Shown piece by piece: positions 59,659-64,000 of a stretch of 64,000 nucleotides of DNA. The first letter of the stretch is position 1, and each line of letters begins with the position of its first letter. The translations under genes and the position numbers were made by a program. The notes under the pieces were generated by a model, which worked only from the letters and a program-made list of their open reading frames with translations, did not search any database and was not told the origin of the DNA. Origin of the DNA: Antedon mediterranea (Eukaryota; Echinodermata; Crinoidea; Comatulida; Antedonidae); the NCBI RefSeq assembly GCF_964355755.1, contig NC_092679.1, forward strand, positions 20,140,932 through 20,204,931, read 5' to 3'.

Positions 59659-62276
59659 ATGTATTTCTCCCTGAGGAAAGCCGGGTCAATTCCAACTAAA
59701 TTATTTACTTATTGTAATCAAGTAACATACTGTAGGGTATGTAATGATATACATATAGTTATAGAATCAAAGTAATGAAAAATTATTGCTTGTTATGAAC
59801 CATAGGGCTGTGTTTGCAAATAAAATGTTAGGCCTATTTATAGCCAGATAGAAACGCCGGTCGCGGGGATAAAGGCACTTTCTGTGCCTGTTTGCATTCT
59901 ACTAATATAGGTTCTAGGCCTAGCTTGGATAGGTCCTACCAGTATGTAATCACACGATTATAATACCCCAACATAAATGATATCTAGACCTAGTGTAATA
60001 ATATATTATTCTTCGTAATAATTAATACATAGGGCCTACACTGTCTACAGTACAGACAGGTCACGACACAGGTGATATTATTTATTAATTATAATAAATA
60101 TAGGCTTATTAGCTCTAGGCTAGTATTTCTACTACATACAATAATACTTAATAGAGAACTTAGGAGTTTAGCTGGCTAAAATGTGCACATTTAATTAAAT
60201 ATTTTTTTATAATATATTAACTTTTAAGTAGTTTTATTTGTTTTCCATTTCCAGGTACTCCGTCCCCTATCTTCTGTGTGTAAAAGTGAGTACATTTTAT
60301 TAATTAAAAGTAACATTAAAATGCCCTACTAAACTAGGCCTACTCTACTAATGTATTTCAACAATAATATTATTTGTAAGTCTAAACTTGTACCAGCTTT
60401 TTATTTCATGTTCCGTCTTTAAATAATACATTTTATTTATTTTATTCAGTTCACAACCAATTTTACTGTACAATATCAACCAAAACAGAAAGTATAACAT
60501 TGATAGAAATAATTTAATTATGCTTTTGAGATTTTGTACATGTGTTTTTACCAGAATATTAAACAATTGAATTGTACTCTTCTAGTAGTACTGTAGTTGA
60601 TTGGATTTTATTTGTTGATATTGACAACAACATATGTACAATATGCATTCAAATTTAATTTTGAAGGTTATTGTAAGATCATCCGGTGTCCTTAAAAGCA
60701 GTTAATGTTTGGAATTATCATTTCAATTTTGGTAGTACTGACTCAGGTATAAGCCTACCCTGGGGTATAATACAAATTATGGTGAAAATTGGTGTAAAAG
60801 TTTTGAATAAGCCTACATACTAACACTCTCTGACTATGGAATACTATACTCTCTAACTGTGGAGTACTGTACTCTCTGACTATGGAGTACTGTACTATGG
60901 AATTTGCATAATTATCCACTGTGACTTGGGAATAAACATTTCACCTCTAACTCGGAAATAAGCCCCTCTACAGAAAGCATCCACTTTGACTTGGAATAAG
61001 CCCATCTGACTTTGGGGAAAATGAGCATGGAAACACACCAAATTTGTATACAGTCTACCAAAACTGAAATGATAAACAAAAATATTTAACATTTTCAAAA
61101 ATGATAAATAATGATCATTATTGAATAAGAATTAATTGATTTAAATTAAAATGTGAAAAGTAATTCTTTCATTTACCTTAGATCCACAACCATGTCTCTA
61201 ACTGCCGAGTTTTAATGTACAAAAAAAAGTGTGATGTGCCCAAATACAGTAGTGTATGCCCAACTCTAAAATGTATATAGGAAATGTTTTTTTTTATTTT
61301 GTATCTATTATGTTGTGTTTATTGTTTTGTTTTTTATGTAAAAGGGTCCGGCGAAAACAGAAGTGTAAACTTCTCTATGCAGGATCCTTGCCATCATTTA
61401 TGCTATGAAACTGTAGTTATAAACGATGAGTAAATAATTGTGAATTGAATTGAATATGACATCATCATATGATGTCGATATATTGGCACATCACATTTTT
61501 TTTGTCACATAAAGTTTGATGGTGTTGACATAGCTTTAGCCAATCATTGTTTCATTAATTTTAGTTTTAAAAAACAACAGAAGTTTATGCTTTGGGAATT
61601 TTAAATATTAAAAGTTTTTTTTTATCATCTAATTAAATCAGCCTGAGCATATCATAATGCACAATATTATTTGTCAAGCCTGTTCTGTATTTTGAGGATT
61701 TGGTTTTCATCTGACATTTTAGTCCTAACAGAATTTTAGCCACGAGGGATTGTGTAATTCTAACTTCATAACAGCAATAATTGACTTATTATATCTGTGT
61801 ACTATTTATATTGTTGACTGAGATTTTAGAATATTTTTCCATTAGGCAGTGTAAGTGGGAAGATTATTATTTTTACAAAATGGGACAAATAATTACAAAC
61901 AATTAAGTTAAATTGTATTAATCTTTGTTTTTGACATTTGGACATTTGATTTGAAAAAAAAAAAAAAAAAATGTTTTATTAATAATGATCATGATAATAA
62001 TAAAACTTTTTTTTTGGTCAAAATACAGCAAATATAAAAAGTTCATCGGACACTGAATTTAGGTATGTTTTTTTTTTATATTGTAATGTAAATTATGTAT
62101 TTTACATGTATATTTAAAACATAATTAAAGTTTATATACATCAGATGAAAAGTATAAATATACATCATGTACTTAAATGTACAGTATTTTCTCAATATTC
62201 AGGTTGCATTGTGGGAAGAAATATGTCAATAACCATGTGACCACTCAAAGATGGTTCCATTTTGGACGTCCCCTAT
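59659..62276 (+). CDS. candidate gene start, four small exons, 3' part beyond the window
   Basis: Exons: 59659-59736 (phase 0 out), 60255-60285 (0 to 1), 62029-62062 (1 to 2) and 62203-62276 (2 to 1). All have good AG acceptors and GTATGT/GTGAGT/GTATGT/GTGAGT donors, and all phases agree. The first ATG follows an in-frame TAA. Conceptual N-terminus: MYFSLRKAGSIPTKLF..., then VLRPLSSVCK, NIKSSSDTEFR, and LHCGKKYVNNHVTTQRW, FHFGRPL. The first about 38 residues have Arg/Lys/Ser/Thr but no acidic residue, resembling a mitochondrial presequence. I do not recognise the mature part. The next exon would enter in phase 1 and was not found before 64000. Confidence 0.45.
60822..60900 (+). repeat. 25-bp tandem repeat, three units
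   Basis: CTCTCTGACTATGGA-TACT units (CTCTCTAACTGTGGAGTACT, CTCTCTGACTATGGAGTACT) are repeated. Looser TTGGAATAAGCCC words continue to 61010. Confidence 0.7.
61218..61538. mobile_element. MITE, TCTACACTATCAAAC family, split by a LINE fragment
   Basis: The left part (GTGATGTGCCCAAATACAG, GTATGCCCAAC) ends near 61264. The right part (TATGACATCATCATATGATG to GTTTGATGGTGTTGACATAG) resumes near 61454. Confidence 0.75.
61262..61455 (+). mobile_element. LINE 3' UTR fragment with TTGAA tail, nested in a MITE
   Basis: Matches 17530-17745 through CTAAAATGTATATAGGAAATG, AAAGGGTCCGGCGAAAACAG, GCAGGATCCTTGCCATCAT and the GAATTGAATTGAAT tail. Confidence 0.75.
61954..61971 (+). repeat. poly(A) tract, 18 A
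   Basis: An uninterrupted run of about 18 A in AT-rich intron sequence. Confidence 0.85.
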
Positions 62277-62427
62277 GTGAGTAATTGTGACCTTGTTTTA
62301 TCATGGTGACATGTTTTTAGACATTATTGTGTGATGCTTATAAGTTATAATAATGATGTTCTTAGTCATTTTTAAGAGTGACACTTGTCACAGTAAGTGA
62401 TTTAAATATAGTTTATGTGTTTATCTC

Positions 62428-62515
62428 CATTGAAGGAGGTTATGTTGTAACCCCTATTTGTTTGTCTGTCTGTCCATCTATGTTGAAGATAAATTTCTTG
62501 TCAAAATGTTCATAA
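62428..62515. repeat. fragment of the AAGGAGGTTATGTT SINE/MITE family
   Basis: TTGAAGGAGGTTATGTTGTAA, then GTTTGTCTGTCTGTCCATC, is the inverted-orientation relative of the end of the composite element at 55562-56152. Confidence 0.45.
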
Positions 62516-62538
62516 CTTTTCTGGACACTCTCATTGTG

Positions 62539-62736
62539 CAGTAGCGTAACGTAGAGACCTGGGGCCTCTGGTTTAGGAACCCTAATTGGCCATCCAACGC
62601 TGGAGTCATCGGGTGTTTTTAGCCTCTTTTGTCACCTTTTAATGCTTGTTTTTTACTCTGGCCATGCCACTGCTCAGTGGCCCCAATAACTCCAGCACTT
62701 AAGTTTATCCAGTGAGCGTTCTCCGTAACGCCACTG
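62539..62736. mobile_element. short hAT/Chapaev-like MITE with CAGTAGCGTAACG ends
   Basis: CAGTAGCGTAACG at the left and CGTAACGCCACTG at the right are inverse at 11 of 13 positions, 198 bp apart. GTG occurs on both sides. CAGTGGCGTAACG-type termini are common among such elements in animals. No coding capacity. Confidence 0.5.
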
Positions 62737-62739
62737 GTG

Positions 62740-64000
62740 CACTGTGTAGTTGTTACGGTGTATGGATATTCTGTAATAGCCAGTCCTCTCTTATAAGCCC
62801 ACTTAACAGACTTGGTGGGCTTATAAACCTGTAGAACGCAAGTCGGTATGCATCTATGCAATTTACTATAACAATTAATTTTCTTATAATATAAATGAGT
62901 TTTGATGTAATTATGATAATTAAGTGAATACCATATTTATTTTAATAAACTCCATCCTAAAAAAAATGCCTGCCACATTCATAACACACAATTACTGTAT
63001 TTATGACACTTTATATCAAGTACACAGTAGTAGAATTTATTGACTGCGGATGATCTACAATTTACAAAGGATTTTTGATACAATTTGTATTGTATTGGTT
63101 TTATTGGTGGCTCTGCTCTGTAGCGACTATTGAATATTTTATGATTGGCCTTTAGCGTTTGTGCAATTTGATATATTTTTCTTGTAGTTATTGTCTTTTT
63201 TATTGTCTTAATATATGCCAAGAAAATTAATTTCCATTTTACAGTAAATGGACCAATACAATTTCTTGAATCTTGAATATTTGTGTTGTAATTTTTCATA
63301 TCAAAGGAGCATTTATTTGAGAATAATATATACTATCCATTTAAACAAAAATATGCCCTTAACTGATACTGATACAAACCAGGTTTTAAAATGTACTTAT
63401 ATAAAAGTTTATTTTTTAAAGAATGATATCAGGAGTCACTTAATACACTTTTATTGCAATTAATCTATTTGGCCTTATTTTTAACCGTCCATTAGTGATA
63501 TAGAAATTGAAAATCAAAGTACAAGCTAAACAGTACCAGTATATATTTCAAATGCATGAGCTTAAAACCTAGTAGTTCTATAGAGTATTCTGATATTCCG
63601 ACTTAATCCAAGCTTTTTTCGGGGTATTTACGCGCTCGAAAAGTAGTGTGCGACGGAGAAGTTGAACCATACAGCAGAGCGTATTGACAGATAGAGCTTT
63701 GTTTTTCAGCAGATTTATGATCTAAATTTCTCAAGATAGTTAATGTATCGCATCTACGGATGACACAGAGATTTAGGCAACGAATTCTCGTAGGAATAAA
63801 GCTTCATGCCGTATTAATAATTTAATGGAATGTTTTAAGTGACTACTTAGTAATAAGATACGCGCAATCCATTTGCGTGACGCGACAGGGTTGTCTTTAC
63901 GGATTTCTGCAATCACGGTTTCTGTCAAACGCTATCGAGTAATTATTATCGTGAATGTAGGTGTTTGTCGCTTTACTAAATTTTTTCTGTTGATGCCCAT
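62740..64000. other. no supported gene; GC-richer last 400 bp
   Basis: AT-rich to about 63590. From 63600 CpG words become frequent (TTTACGCGCTCGAAAAG, TGTGCGACGGAG, AGATACGCGCAATCC, GTGACGCGACAGG), as might be expected of a promoter region. No exon could be fixed. Confidence 0.35.

Overview
The window is 64 kb of AT-rich animal nuclear DNA with spliced genes, long introns, non-LTR retrotransposon pieces, several small inverted-repeat (MITE-like) families and tRNA-derived SINE remnants. A Prospero/Prox1 gene fixes it as bilaterian. The low GC content, the repeat types and the very frequent TAGGCCTA motif suggest a non-vertebrate deuterostome, most likely an echinoderm. That species-level placement is a guess.

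Left edge (about 0.5-4.7 kb, + strand): a compact nine-exon gene whose splice phases all agree. It encodes about 333 aa that I do not recognise. Region 4.7-11.2 kb is repeat-rich. It holds a 5'-truncated LINE with an unbroken reverse transcriptase ORF (6377-8026), flanked by an apparently identical 308-bp direct repeat. A small candidate promoter and first exon (+) lies at 11.26-11.34 kb.

Centre (16.3-27.8 kb, - strand): prox1/prospero with five coding exons, 664 aa. They are a large N-terminal exon, a 27-nt microexon, a linker exon, the homeodomain exon and the Prospero-domain exon. The intron before the homeodomain has no usable GT-AG solution. It fits a U12-type AT-AC intron exactly (ATATCCTTT donor, TCCTTAAC branch site, AC acceptor). 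Candidate leader exons lie at 29.8 and 34.5-34.7 kb and could carry a long uORF that overlaps the prox1 start codon. About 290 bp away and divergently oriented is a + strand exon encoding a signal peptide (34963-35048), possibly of a neuropeptide or other small secreted protein.

Region 35-59 kb has no gene I can support. It holds MITEs, diverged tandem duplications with periods near 160-175 bp, SINE pieces, a CR1-like LINE 3' end (54.2 kb), a candidate promoter and leader-exon zone (44.7 and 47.3-47.9 kb), and long AT-rich stretches. Right edge (59.6-62.3 kb, + strand): four small phase-compatible exons suggest the start of another unrecognised gene that continues past the window.

Exon calls come from reading splice sites and frames by eye. 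No alignment or transcript evidence was available.
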